Part shown: piece after piece, positions 1 to 5,424 of the stretch
Layout of the letters: each line of letters opens with the position of its first letter
Position numbering within the stretch: the stretch's first letter is position 1
From: a bacterium
GTDB taxonomy: Bacteria > JAHJDO01
Length of the DNA stretch: 5,844 bases
Reading direction: 5' to 3'
NCBI GenBank assembly: GCA_023129655.1
Contig: JAGMBN010000077.1
Location: 1-5,844 of the forward strand
Notes under the pieces: model-generated
Told to the model about the DNA's origin: nothing
Databases searched by the model: none
The model's input: only the letters and a program-made list of their open reading frames with translations
Program-made: the position numbers and the translations under genes

Positions 1-336
1 ACTAGCGAGCTTCCTCTTGCTTTTGAGATTTATCATCTTGCTCTAACAAGTTTATGTTTTTTGGAGTCTATCTCAGACTATATAGAAAATGGCGGAGGCA
101 GCCGGGGATCTTTTGTAATAATTGATTCCATGAGTAAAAACAGACTCAAATGTAAAAAAGGGGAACTTTTCAAATACAGGAAGGAGAATATTCCCTTAAA
201 AAACAAAATACAATATATCAGTTATAATAAAGACAGATTAAGTATATCTTACGAGGATGTAAGGCCTTTACCTGAAGATGATTCATGGTATGAAACCACA
301 TGGGCTGACTGGAAGGGAAAGAACATATTTAAATAA
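1..336 (+). CDS. FAD-dependent oxidoreductase, C-terminal end (5' end outside window)
   Basis: The reading frame is open from the first base to TAA at 334-336, giving 111 visible residues and no start. The segment LESISDYIENGGGSRGS (visible residues 21-37) and the ending DDSWYETTWADWKGKNIFK resemble the C-terminal part of a family of FAD-dependent oxidoreductases (FAD_oxidored type). From memory, those proteins end in a helix, a GGGSRGS turn, a short beta region and a final W-F/Y-E-x-x-W-x-x-(W/Y)-x-x-G-x-I-F pattern. The FAD-binding Rossmann domain would lie upstream of the window, so no cofactor motif can be checked. A TTG at 61 could be taken as a start, but the upstream codons (ELPLAFEIYHLALTSLCF) read as normal coding sequence, so this is an incomplete gene rather than a small one. 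The next gene starts 1 nt after its stop, which suggests co-translation. The family call rests on motif recall and is moderately secure. Confidence 0.65.
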   Translation, partial: TSELPLAFEIYHLALTSLCFLESISDYIENGGGSRGSFVIIDSMSKNRLKCKKGELFKYRKENIPLKNKIQYISYNKDRLSISYEDVRPLPEDDSWYETTWADWKGKNIFK

Positions 337-337
337 C

Positions 338-1510
338 ATGACAAATCACCTTACAATTAAACAAAAAAAGGCTGTAGTTGATTTTTATACATATTATCAA
401 ACACATGAAATCCCGGAAGATCTTACAGGAATTATTAAAGATAACTTTGGGATTGATATTACTTCTAAATATTGTGATAAAATCATAAAAAATCCTGTTA
501 TTGTTGCGCCGGGGCAAATCACAAGAACCACATCGCAGGTTAATCTTATCTCAAAAGCTGGATATGGTGGATTTGTTCTTAAATCATTTGTTGGAGAAGA
601 CCAAAACGGGCATTGTTCAATGAGCGAATTTCGTATGAAACCCGAGTGGATTAAAACTTTCTATGAACCGGATGATACAAAAGGAGAACGTCCTATAATT
701 CACTGGAAAGGTAGATTGGATGAGAGAGACTTAAATCTGTATAAACCATTTGCGCAATATGCTCATAAGATAGGAATGGAATCAGGTGTGTGTGCCATAG
801 CTTCTATTCTTTGCCATCTTCCCCGGGGAAAAGAGGACTGGATAGAGGATGAATGGATATACACAACAAGCCAATTATACGAATTAGGCTATCATACTTT
901 TGAGATAGATTTCTGTCCATATTTGAAGAGTAATAATATTGCCAAAAATAAAGATATGGTACTCCGTTGGTATAAAGAGGCGCCAAAAATAATGAAGAAA
1001 GTTTCCTGCGAAATAAAGGTTTTCTCAAAATTACTAAACCCAGAGTGGGGAGATGAATTTCAGATACAAATGGTGGAAGCGTCTATTGAAGGAAAAGCAG
1101 ATGGAGTTGTTGTTGCAAACAGGATATATAAAGAACAGTATCAATCAGCTCATGGAGGGAAAGAACTAAAAGAGATTAATTTAAGGACAATTAAGAATAT
1201 AAGAAAAAAAGGAATAAAAATTCCTGTATCTGCAACTGGAGGAATATATACGGGAAAGGATGTTATTGAATACATAGAAGCTGGTGCAGAGAATACACAG
1301 CTTATAAGTTATATAATGGGAAGAGCAAGGACACCATTTGTAAAAAAAGGCAATAAGTTTAAACAGGTATTATTTAAATTAATACTTGATCCGGAGGATG
1401 GTATAATACAAGAAATGTTAAAGATAAAAAACTCTCTAGGAATCTCAAGTGTTTCGGAATTTAGTAAAATCAAGCAGAGAAAAATTGTGGATAGATATAC
1501 TTGCTGCTAA
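338..1510 (+). CDS. Dihydroorotate dehydrogenase-like FMN TIM-barrel protein, divergent
   Basis: The 390-residue product has the layout of a dihydroorotate dehydrogenase/dihydropyrimidine dehydrogenase-type FMN barrel. NPVIVAPGQ (52-60) and the G-x-G-G-F-V-L-K-S stretch (75-83) match the first strands ('N P x x x A x G ... G A x V x K T'). IDFCPY (190-195) sits where the family has the N-x-S-C-P-N loop, IKVFSK (226-231) matches the lysine-bearing 'V K L S P' strand, DGVVVANR (255-262) the next strand, and VSATGGIYTGKDVIEYIEAGA (297-317) the FMN-phosphate loop. The barrel fold is well supported. The reaction is not, because the asparagine-rich NxSCPN substrate loop is altered to D-F-C-P-Y and an N-terminal stretch of about 50 residues is unfamiliar. 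I would not call it PyrD. An upstream ATG at 278 is in frame, but the ATG at 338, after TAA-C, is preferred because it avoids a 59-nt overlap. It lacks a close Shine-Dalgarno (GGAAGG lies about 21 nt upstream), so it probably relies on reinitiation from the upstream gene. Confidence 0.72.
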   Translation: MTNHLTIKQKKAVVDFYTYYQTHEIPEDLTGIIKDNFGIDITSKYCDKIIKNPVIVAPGQITRTTSQVNLISKAGYGGFVLKSFVGEDQNGHCSMSEFRMKPEWIKTFYEPDDTKGERPIIHWKGRLDERDLNLYKPFAQYAHKIGMESGVCAIASILCHLPRGKEDWIEDEWIYTTSQLYELGYHTFEIDFCPYLKSNNIAKNKDMVLRWYKEAPKIMKKVSCEIKVFSKLLNPEWGDEFQIQMVEASIEGKADGVVVANRIYKEQYQSAHGGKELKEINLRTIKNIRKKGIKIPVSATGGIYTGKDVIEYIEAGAENTQLISYIMGRARTPFVKKGNKFKQVLFKLILDPEDGIIQEMLKIKNSLGISSVSEFSKIKQRKIVDRYTCC

Positions 1511-1533
1511 TAACTAAACTTGTAATGAATATT

Positions 1534-1539
1534 GGAGGT
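1534..1539 (+). promoter_or_regulatory. Shine-Dalgarno GGAGGT deciding a GTG start
   Basis: GGAGGT lies 6 nt before GTG at 1546-1548. This near-consensus site selects the GTG start over an upstream in-frame TTG at 1501 (inside the previous gene's stop region) and ATGs at 1525 and 1558, which are not placed for it. Confidence 0.75.
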
Positions 1540-1545
1540 ATTAGA

Positions 1546-2607
1546 GTGGATTTAAAAATGATCAGAGAAAAGACTTTGAAATATGTAGAATCAATGCGGA
1601 TAAAAAATGAACCTTATGGTTGTTATCGTTCTTGCGTTTCCTCTAGCAAACCATCGCTCGAGGCCTCTAGTTTTGCAGCGATGACCAGACATTTCTATGG
1701 TGACATAAAAAATATTACTGAAAAAGAAAGAAAGGAATGGGTTGATTATTTACAATCCCATCAGGAAGATAATGGTGATTTTATTGACCCACTACTCGTA
1801 GATTCTGAAATGTGGAAGGATGAGAAATGGGAGAATTATGGGCAAGGCCATTGTACCAGCATGACAATACATGGTCTTTTTGCTCTTGAGGCAAAAGTTC
1901 AGAAACCATTTAAAAGGGTTGAATTATTTAAGGATAAGGATTACACATTTAGCTGGTTAGAAAAACGCAACTGGCAAGATACTTATCATACCGGCAACGA
2001 AGTCGTCCAGGCCTTATTGATACTACAGTATGCCAGAGATTTTCATAAAGACAGAGAGGCTGGAGAGGTAATTAACTGGTTTTTTGACTACCTTGATAAG
2101 AAACAGAATCCTGAAACAGGTCTCTGGGGAGAAGTAGGCAATAATTCAGCAGGTATTAATCCGCAAATACAGGGGGTTGACAGGCAGATACAGGGGGGCA
2201 CCTTTCATTTTATTATTCGCTACTTATATGCCCACCGACCAATTAACCATAAAAAAAAGATTATAGATAATTGTCTTGCCAATCAGAACAAAGACGGAAG
2301 TTTTGGTTATGCAAGCGCCTGCGCAGATATAGATAGTATATATCTTTTGACAAGGCTCTCTCTTCTTACTTCACACCGTAAGAAGGAAATTGAAATATCT
2401 CTAAAAAGGGCTATAAATTGGGTGATAAGCCTTCAAAATGATGATGGGGGGTTTGTTGGTAAGAGAGAAGGCACTGAAAGTTCAAAAATGTTCTCCACCT
2501 GGTTCCGGACGGCCTCATTGGCTCTAATAGCAAAAAGACTTCCTACCTCATTTGTTGGGAAAATTAATTGGTATTATTTAAATACTCTTTGGGTCATGGA
2601 CGACTGA
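1546..2607 (+). CDS. Prenyltransferase/squalene-cyclase repeat-like alpha-barrel protein
   Basis: The product has 353 residues from the GTG start. It shows the repeating helix-plus-'Q-x-x-x-G-x-(F/W)' signature of the prenyltransferase and squalene-oxidase-repeat fold: LQSHQEDNGDFID (69-81), LDKKQNPETGLWGE (183-196), CLANQNKDGSFGYA (243-256) and VISLQNDDGGFVG (293-305), followed by the helix TWFRTASLALIAKRL (318-332). ACADIDSIYLLTRLS (258-272) places paired acids D261 and D263 after the third repeat. This recalls, but does not equal, the DxDD acid motif of class II terpene cyclases, so cyclase activity is not claimed. There is no signal peptide or membrane helix, so the protein is probably cytosolic. 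It follows the DHOD-like gene by 35 nt, suggesting one operon. The fold call is fairly secure; substrate and reaction are unknown. Residues 204-217 contain a seven-residue duplication (listed separately). Confidence 0.72.
   Translation: MDLKMIREKTLKYVESMRIKNEPYGCYRSCVSSSKPSLEASSFAAMTRHFYGDIKNITEKERKEWVDYLQSHQEDNGDFIDPLLVDSEMWKDEKWENYGQGHCTSMTIHGLFALEAKVQKPFKRVELFKDKDYTFSWLEKRNWQDTYHTGNEVVQALLILQYARDFHKDREAGEVINWFFDYLDKKQNPETGLWGEVGNNSAGINPQIQGVDRQIQGGTFHFIIRYLYAHRPINHKKKIIDNCLANQNKDGSFGYASACADIDSIYLLTRLSLLTSHRKKEIEISLKRAINWVISLQNDDGGFVGKREGTESSKMFSTWFRTASLALIAKRLPTSFVGKINWYYLNTLWVMDD
2163..2198 (+). repeat. Imperfect 21-bp-period duplication inside the cyclase-like gene
   Basis: GCAAATACAGGGGG at 2163-2176 recurs as GCAGATACAGGGGG at 2184-2197, 13 of 14 bases identical, exactly 21 bp apart. 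The period is seven codons, so the frame is kept and the protein reads INPQIQG-VDRQIQG. One copy followed by GTFHF would look like the ordinary 'I-x-G-x-F-H' segment of the fold, so the second looks like a recent in-frame slip or duplication. Confidence 0.6.
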
Positions 2608-2642
2608 ACTCCGTATCCGATTTAAACGGTGATTTTATAGAA

Positions 2643-2669
2643 AAAACCCCTTGAAATTAGGAGGGTTTT
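2643..2669 (+). promoter_or_regulatory. Weak hairpin AAAACCC/GGGTTTT overlapping a Shine-Dalgarno
   Basis: AAAACCC (2643-2649) can pair with GGGTTTT (2663-2669), and C2650-T2652 can pair on with A2659-G2661 across a bulged A. The 3' arm includes most of AGGAGGG (2659-2665), the ribosome site of the short frame starting at 2675. It could be a weak terminator for the upstream operon (only four T in the 3' arm and no longer U tract) or a site that masks translation. I cannot tell which, and it may be chance. Confidence 0.25.
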
Positions 2670-2674
2670 GAAAA

Positions 2675-2880
2675 ATGTTATACATTAAAACAGAAGGTAA
2701 TCCTTATCAAATGGTATTACAGTATGGTGAGGCACTTAAAAAAGATATTAAATTTTAATATCAAAAAAAGCGGGATAGTTTACATTCTTCCGTTGAGCAG
2801 ATAAAGAGTCGGACAGAAAGATATTCTGCTTTGAAGGTGTTCCAAACTGTATCGAAACTGAGGAATACAGAATAAGATGA
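2675..2880 (+). pseudogene. Remnant of a C45-like (acyl-CoA:6-APA acyltransferase-type) peptidase gene
   Basis: A good ribosome site (AGGAGGG, 2659-2665) precedes ATG 2675. The first 27 codons read MLYIKTEGNPYQMVLQYGEA followed by LKKDIKF, which fits the N-terminus typical of C45-family proteins ('G-x-P-Y-E-M-G-x-Q-x-G-x-x-L-K-x-x-I'). A TAA stop at 2756-2758 then interrupts the frame. The same frame continues open to TAA 2873-2875. A different frame (from 2797) reads IFCFEGVPNCIETEEYRIR and stops at TGA 2878-2880, overlapping the next gene's ATG as ATGA. That overlap suggests this frame held the original 3' end, and 'E-G-x-P-x-C-x-x-x-E-Y' recalls the C-terminal 'G-N-P-C-E-N-E-Y' of the family. 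C45 proteins normally exceed 300 residues, so at most two ends survive around an internal deletion. Alternatively only the N-terminus survives, with a stop and a frameshift. The family call is tentative; the decay is clearer. Confidence 0.45.
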
Positions 2881-3487
2881 TTGAAATAGGCCTTATCGGA
2901 GTGGGGAAGTTTGCAATAGGTCATCTAAATTCCCTAACAAAGATGGAAGGAGTGAAGATTGTATCTATCTGTGATGTGGATTACAAAGAGCCAAGACAGC
3001 CGCTCAAAAATATGGGGCAGCTGCATATACTGATTATCGTTTAATGATTGAATCTGAAAAAATAGACGCTTTATATATTTGTGTTCCCACATTTGCCCAT
3101 CAGGATATGAAGATTCTGGCTGCAAAGAAAGGGATACACCTTTTTGTAGAAAAACCTGTTCACCTTGATCTGGAGGAAGCGAAAAGGATATCTTCAGTTA
3201 TCAAGAAAGCAGGTGTTATCTCTTGCGTCGGCTATCAATATCGATATTCGGATGTAACAGATAAACTAAAAAAATATTTAAAAGGAAAAGAGATAGGATC
3301 TTTTGCCGGAAACTGGTTAGAAACAATGCCAGGAGACAGAGCCTGGTGGTGGGTAAAGGAAAAATCCGGAGGCGCTGAGAACAGTTTTATTACCCATTTA
3401 ATCGATCTTTCCCGTTATCTTTTTGGAGAAGTGAAAGAAGTCTTTGCGCTCAGCAGAGATGGAATCCGGATAAAGAATGGCATATAA
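2877..3487 (+). pseudogene. Gfo/Idh/MocA-family NAD(P)-dependent dehydrogenase, frameshifted and truncated
   Basis: From ATG 2877 the frame reads MIEIGLIGVGKFAIGH, the N-terminal Rossmann G-x-G-x-x-x-G turn, and on to SICDVDYK (ending 2987). It then goes out of frame and stops early. The frame that begins at 2987 continues seamlessly as RAKTAAQKYGAAAYTDY, IDALYICVPTFAHQDM, the cofactor/catalytic EKPV signature (codons 3151-3162), GYQYRYS, and then SGGAENSFITHLIDLSRYLF, which matches the family's 'G-G-x-x-x-x-x-x-H-x-x-D' catalytic-histidine segment. Dropping one A from an original TACAAAAGAGCC would explain the break at 2985-2990. The joined protein is about 205 residues, while the family usually has 320-400, so the C-terminal part of the substrate domain is missing after VFALSRDGIRIKNGI. 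Such enzymes oxidise or reduce sugars and related polyols. The part after 3044 is an intact frame but lacks the cofactor fold, so a working enzyme is unlikely. A sequencing error could explain the shift, but not the missing end. Confidence 0.8.
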
Positions 3488-3585
3488 GCTTGAAAAATCT
3501 GGAGGATAATATTTCAAGAATTAAAGAAATTATTGAAAAGGAGAAGTTGAGGGAAGATATGGAGTTTTTAAGGAAATGTGAGTGA
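3448..3585 (+). pseudogene. Orphan C-terminal reading frame of an unrecognised gene
   Basis: In a frame different from the truncated dehydrogenase, 45 codons run to TGA 3583-3585. They read QQRWNPDKEWHISLKNLED and then an amphipathic, lysine- and glutamate-rich helix (ISRIKEIIEKEKLREDMEF, ending LRKCE). The composition is convincingly protein-like, with no start codon or ribosome site of its own. It takes over where the dehydrogenase loses family resemblance (about 3455-3470), which points to a deletion that joined the dehydrogenase to the tail of another gene. I do not recognise the parent family. The alternative, that it is the dehydrogenase's own end after another frameshift, is less likely because that family does not usually end this way. 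Confidence 0.4.
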
Positions 3586-3637
3586 GAAAATTTTGAAAAG
3601 AATTTTTTTACCTGGCATGATTCTGCTCCAATATTTA

Positions 3638-3651
3638 TGAGAAACTTCTCA
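3638..3651. promoter_or_regulatory. 14-bp palindrome upstream of the MNT-HEPN pair, operator candidate
   Basis: TGAGAA-AC-TTCTCA has 6-bp arms that match perfectly around a 2-bp centre. It lies 53 nt before the first nucleotidyltransferase ATG and overlaps the proposed -35 box, where a repressor would block transcription. No DNA-binding domain is evident in either protein of the pair, so the binding factor, if any, is unknown. Short palindromes also arise by chance in AT-rich DNA. Confidence 0.35.
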
Positions 3652-3674
3652 ATTCCACTAAAATATGCTAAAAT
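3646..3674 (+). promoter_or_regulatory. Possible sigma-70-type promoter for MNT-HEPN-purE
   Basis: TTCTCA (3646-3651, 4 of 6 matches to TTGACA) is followed after 17 bp by TAAAAT (3669-3674, 5 of 6 to TATAAT). It sits in an AT-rich gap after the decayed genes and about 30 nt before the first ATG, where a promoter for the next operon is expected. A second candidate, TTGAAA (3593-3598) then 17 bp then CATGAT (3616-3621), exists upstream. In AT-rich DNA such matches are common. Confidence 0.35.
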
Positions 3675-3704
3675 TTTCTAAATCTGGATTAAGAGAATAG
3701 AAAT

Positions 3705-4037
3705 ATGACTAGACTGCGAAAGGAAATTGCAAAAATGAGCGATCGGGAAGCTGAGATATTAAAAGGTACCATAAGGTCTTTGAGAAGCTATCTTAATCCT
3801 TCAAAAATAATTCTTTTTGGTTCAAGAGCAAAAGAAACTAATAGAGATCACTCTGATTTTGACTTTGCTGTTGATTGTAAAAAACCTCAGATTTCTGTAC
3901 AAAGAGAGATAAATAAAGATATAGAGAAAATAAGCGGTCTGTATAAAGTTGATGTTGTATATATGTCATCAATTGAGGAAGAATTTAAAAATATAATTTT
4001 AAAAACAGGGAACGTAATTTATGAAAGAAGAAATTAG
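3705..4037 (+). CDS. Minimal nucleotidyltransferase (MNT) domain protein, MntA-like antitoxin
   Basis: The 110-residue product is almost wholly one minimal nucleotidyltransferase domain. ILFGSRAKETNRDHSDFDFA (36-55) contains the exact GSX10DXD motif (G39, S40, D51, D53) that binds Mg-ATP, and VDVVYM (82-87) supplies the third acidic residue, D83. In characterised MntA-HepT toxin-antitoxin pairs, this domain adenylylates a tyrosine of the partner HEPN toxin and so neutralises it. Haemophilus HI0073 is a similar single-domain protein. The ATG at 3705 has only a weak ribosome site. An in-frame ATG at 3735, after AGGAA (3721-3725), is an equally possible start and would give 100 residues with all motifs intact. 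The stop lies 17 nt inside the HEPN gene, so the two are surely co-expressed. The enzyme family is secure; the antitoxin role is inferred from partner and motifs. Confidence 0.88.
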   Translation: MTRLRKEIAKMSDREAEILKGTIRSLRSYLNPSKIILFGSRAKETNRDHSDFDFAVDCKKPQISVQREINKDIEKISGLYKVDVVYMSSIEEEFKNIILKTGNVIYERRN

Positions 4038-4428
4038 GTACGCCTTCAGTAAATTAGAAAGCGCATTTGTCAAATTGAATGAAGGAGTGAATACAGCAGA
4101 AGATGAGTTAGAAAAAGATGGTGTAATCCAGAGATTTGAGTTTAGTCTTGAATTAATCTGGAAAACTTTAAAATTATTTCTTCAGAACAGCGGAATAGAG
4201 GTAAAGACACCTAAAGAGAGTTTAAAGGAAGCTTTTAAAATTGGATGGATAAAGGATGAAAAAACTTTTTTGGATATGTTGGAAGATAGAAATAGAACAT
4301 CCCATATTTATGACAAGGATACTTCTGACGAAATATTAGAAAGAATTAAAAATAGCTACATTCAAGCTATGGAACAAGTTTTGAAGGAACTAAAAAATAT
4401 TATAAGAGAGGAGACAAAACATGGCTAA
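4021..4428 (+). CDS. HEPN-domain protein, HI0074-like nucleotidyltransferase partner / HepT-like toxin
   Basis: The 135-residue, all-helical product matches the 'nucleotidyltransferase substrate-binding protein, HI0074' family. Typical pieces are the helix DGVIQRFEFSLELIWKTLK (33-51) and EDRNRTSHIYD (88-98). The latter holds the HEPN ribonuclease motif RX4HXY exactly: R90, H95 and Y97. In HepT toxins the arginine and histidine are catalytic for RNA cleavage, and the tyrosine is the residue blocked by AMP groups from the MNT partner. Every residue needed for that chemistry is present, so the protein may be an active RNase toxin. HI0074 itself was first described only as a substrate-binding partner, which keeps the role open. 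CAGGGAA (4006-4012) is a reasonable ribosome site for ATG 4021. Its stop overlaps the purE start by 8 nt. Confidence 0.87.
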   Translation: MKEEIRYAFSKLESAFVKLNEGVNTAEDELEKDGVIQRFEFSLELIWKTLKLFLQNSGIEVKTPKESLKEAFKIGWIKDEKTFLDMLEDRNRTSHIYDKDTSDEILERIKNSYIQAMEQVLKELKNIIREETKHG

Positions 4429-4921
4429 AGCACAAGTGGGAATTGTAATTGGAAGCATCTCAGACAGAGAGTATATAATGGAGACGTGTAAGATATTGGA
4501 TTTCTTTGATATTCAATATGAACTAACTGTATGTTCTGCACATCGTACTCCTGCAAAAGCAGCAGAGTACGCAAAAAATGCTACAAAGAATGGACTGGGA
4601 ATAATAATAGCAGGAGCAGGCGCAGCAGCGCATCTTGGCGGAGTTCTAGCGTCTCATACTCTTCTTCCTGTAATTGGAGTTCCAATACCAAGTTCTGAGT
4701 TAAAAGGAGTAGATGCCTTGTATTCAACAGTGCAAATGCCGGGTGGAATTCCAGTTGCCACTATGGCTATTGGCAAGAGCGGAGCAAAGAATGCAGGTAT
4801 ACTGGCTGCGGAAATATTGGCTTTAAAAAACCCTTCTCTTACAAAGAAGCTCAAAGAGTATAGAAAGGAGCTTGCTGATAAAATTGAGAAGGATAATAGG
4901 GAATTAAAGCTTTCCCAATAA
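4421..4921 (+). CDS. purE: N5-carboxyaminoimidazole ribonucleotide mutase PurE (class I type)
   Basis: PurE moves the carboxyl group of N5-CAIR to carbon 4 to form CAIR in purine biosynthesis; it is cytosolic and octameric in characterised members. The 166-residue product is full length. It has the nucleotide-binding GSISD (11-15), SAHRTP (39-44) with catalytic H41, the AGAGAAAHL loop (64-72) and LKGVDALYSTVQMPGGIPVA (94-113). These match E. coli-type class I PurE rather than the AIR carboxylase (class II) pattern, as far as can be judged by eye. Such an enzyme normally needs PurK, which is not in the window. ATG 4421 has a strong ribosome site (AGAGGAG, about 8 nt upstream) and overlaps the HEPN stop by 8 nt. 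No other purine gene adjoins, and the gene ends convergently against ispF with 20 bp between them and no visible terminator hairpin. Confidence 0.95.
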   Translation: MAKAQVGIVIGSISDREYIMETCKILDFFDIQYELTVCSAHRTPAKAAEYAKNATKNGLGIIIAGAGAAAHLGGVLASHTLLPVIGVPIPSSELKGVDALYSTVQMPGGIPVATMAIGKSGAKNAGILAAEILALKNPSLTKKLKEYRKELADKIEKDNRELKLSQ

Positions 4922-4941
4922 GTTGTCGATTTCTCTGTTAT

Positions 4942-5424
4942 TCATAGTGCTGCTCTTACATGCAGACTAACGATTGCCTGCGCAGCGACAGCTTTTCCCT
5001 CTCCAATTGGTCCGAGTTGTTCATATGTTTTAGCTTTTATGCTTATTCTATCTTTTTCAGTGCCTAATGCTTTTGCAATGTTTGATTTCATGTTATCAAT
5101 ATAAGGCGCCATCTTGGGCTTTTCTGCAAATATGATGGTATCAATATTGTTAATTTCCATGTTCTCCATTCGTAGAATAGGATCCATTTTTTCAAGGAAT
5201 TTAAGACTGGAGATACCATCAAAGAGTGGGTCATCATCCGGAAAATGTTGTCCAATATCACCTTTGTTTATTGCGCCAAGAATCCCATCACATATAGCAT
5301 GAACCAGAACATCTCCGTCAGAGTGGCCTTTTAGTCCAAGTAGAAAAGGAATCTTCACCCCACCTATAATAAGATCGCGGTTTATAACTAATCTGTGTAT
5401 ATCATAGCCTATTCCAACCAGCAT
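4942..5424 (-). CDS. ispF: 2-C-methyl-D-erythritol 2,4-cyclodiphosphate synthase
   Basis: IspF cyclises CDP-methylerythritol 2-phosphate to MEcPP with release of CMP in the MEP isoprenoid pathway; it works as a trimer with zinc. The 160-residue product is full length. It shows GIGYDIHRL (4-12) with metal ligands D8 and H10, GLKGHSDGDVLVHAICDGILG (30-50) with H42, and DIGQHFPDDDP (56-66). AEKPKM (100-105) and KAKTYEQLGPIGEGKAVAAQA (130-150) form the CDP-binding end, where the usual K-A-T-T-x-E has K at 132, a change seen in some other bacteria. GGAGGG 8 nt before the ATG is a strong ribosome site. The start overlaps the ispD stop by 16 nt, giving a coupled ispD-ispF pair as in many bacteria. 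Confidence 0.96.
   Translation of the reverse strand: MLVGIGYDIHRLVINRDLIIGGVKIPFLLGLKGHSDGDVLVHAICDGILGAINKGDIGQHFPDDDPLFDGISSLKFLEKMDPILRMENMEINNIDTIIFAEKPKMAPYIDNMKSNIAKALGTEKDRISIKAKTYEQLGPIGEGKAVAAQAIVSLHVRAAL

Noticed and set aside
61..336. Complete small gene starting with TTG at 61
   Set aside because: The frame is open to the window start with family-like residues before it, so it is the end of a larger gene.
278..337. Upstream in-frame ATG for the DHOD-like gene
   Set aside because: It would overlap the preceding gene by 59 nt and the added 20 residues are the shadow of that gene's conserved end; ATG 338 directly after the stop is simpler.
804..1028. Minus-strand reading frame inside the DHOD-like gene
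   Set aside because: No homology is recognisable, there is no ribosome site, and the opposite strand encodes a conserved barrel.
1501..1545. TTG at 1501 as start of the cyclase-like gene
   Set aside because: It has no ribosome site and overlaps the previous gene's stop, whereas GTG 1546 has GGAGGT at a 6-nt spacing.
2163..2198. Start of a CRISPR or tandem repeat array
   Set aside because: Only two short units occur, within a coding frame and with a codon-multiple period.
2934..3125. Minus-strand reading frame across the dehydrogenase frameshift
   Set aside because: It is a shadow of the plus-strand Gfo/Idh sequence, which explains the bases in two frames.
3593..3621. TTGAAA-17 bp-CATGAT as main promoter of the MNT-HEPN operon
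   Set aside because: The -10 match is poorer (4 of 6) and it lies further from the gene than the TTCTCA/TAAAAT pair; kept only as an alternative.
4922..4941. Bidirectional terminator between purE and ispF
   Set aside because: The 20-bp gap shows no stem-loop with a T tract on either strand.
5114..5302. Plus-strand reading frame within ispF
   Set aside because: ispF is full length and conserved on the other strand; this frame is its shadow.
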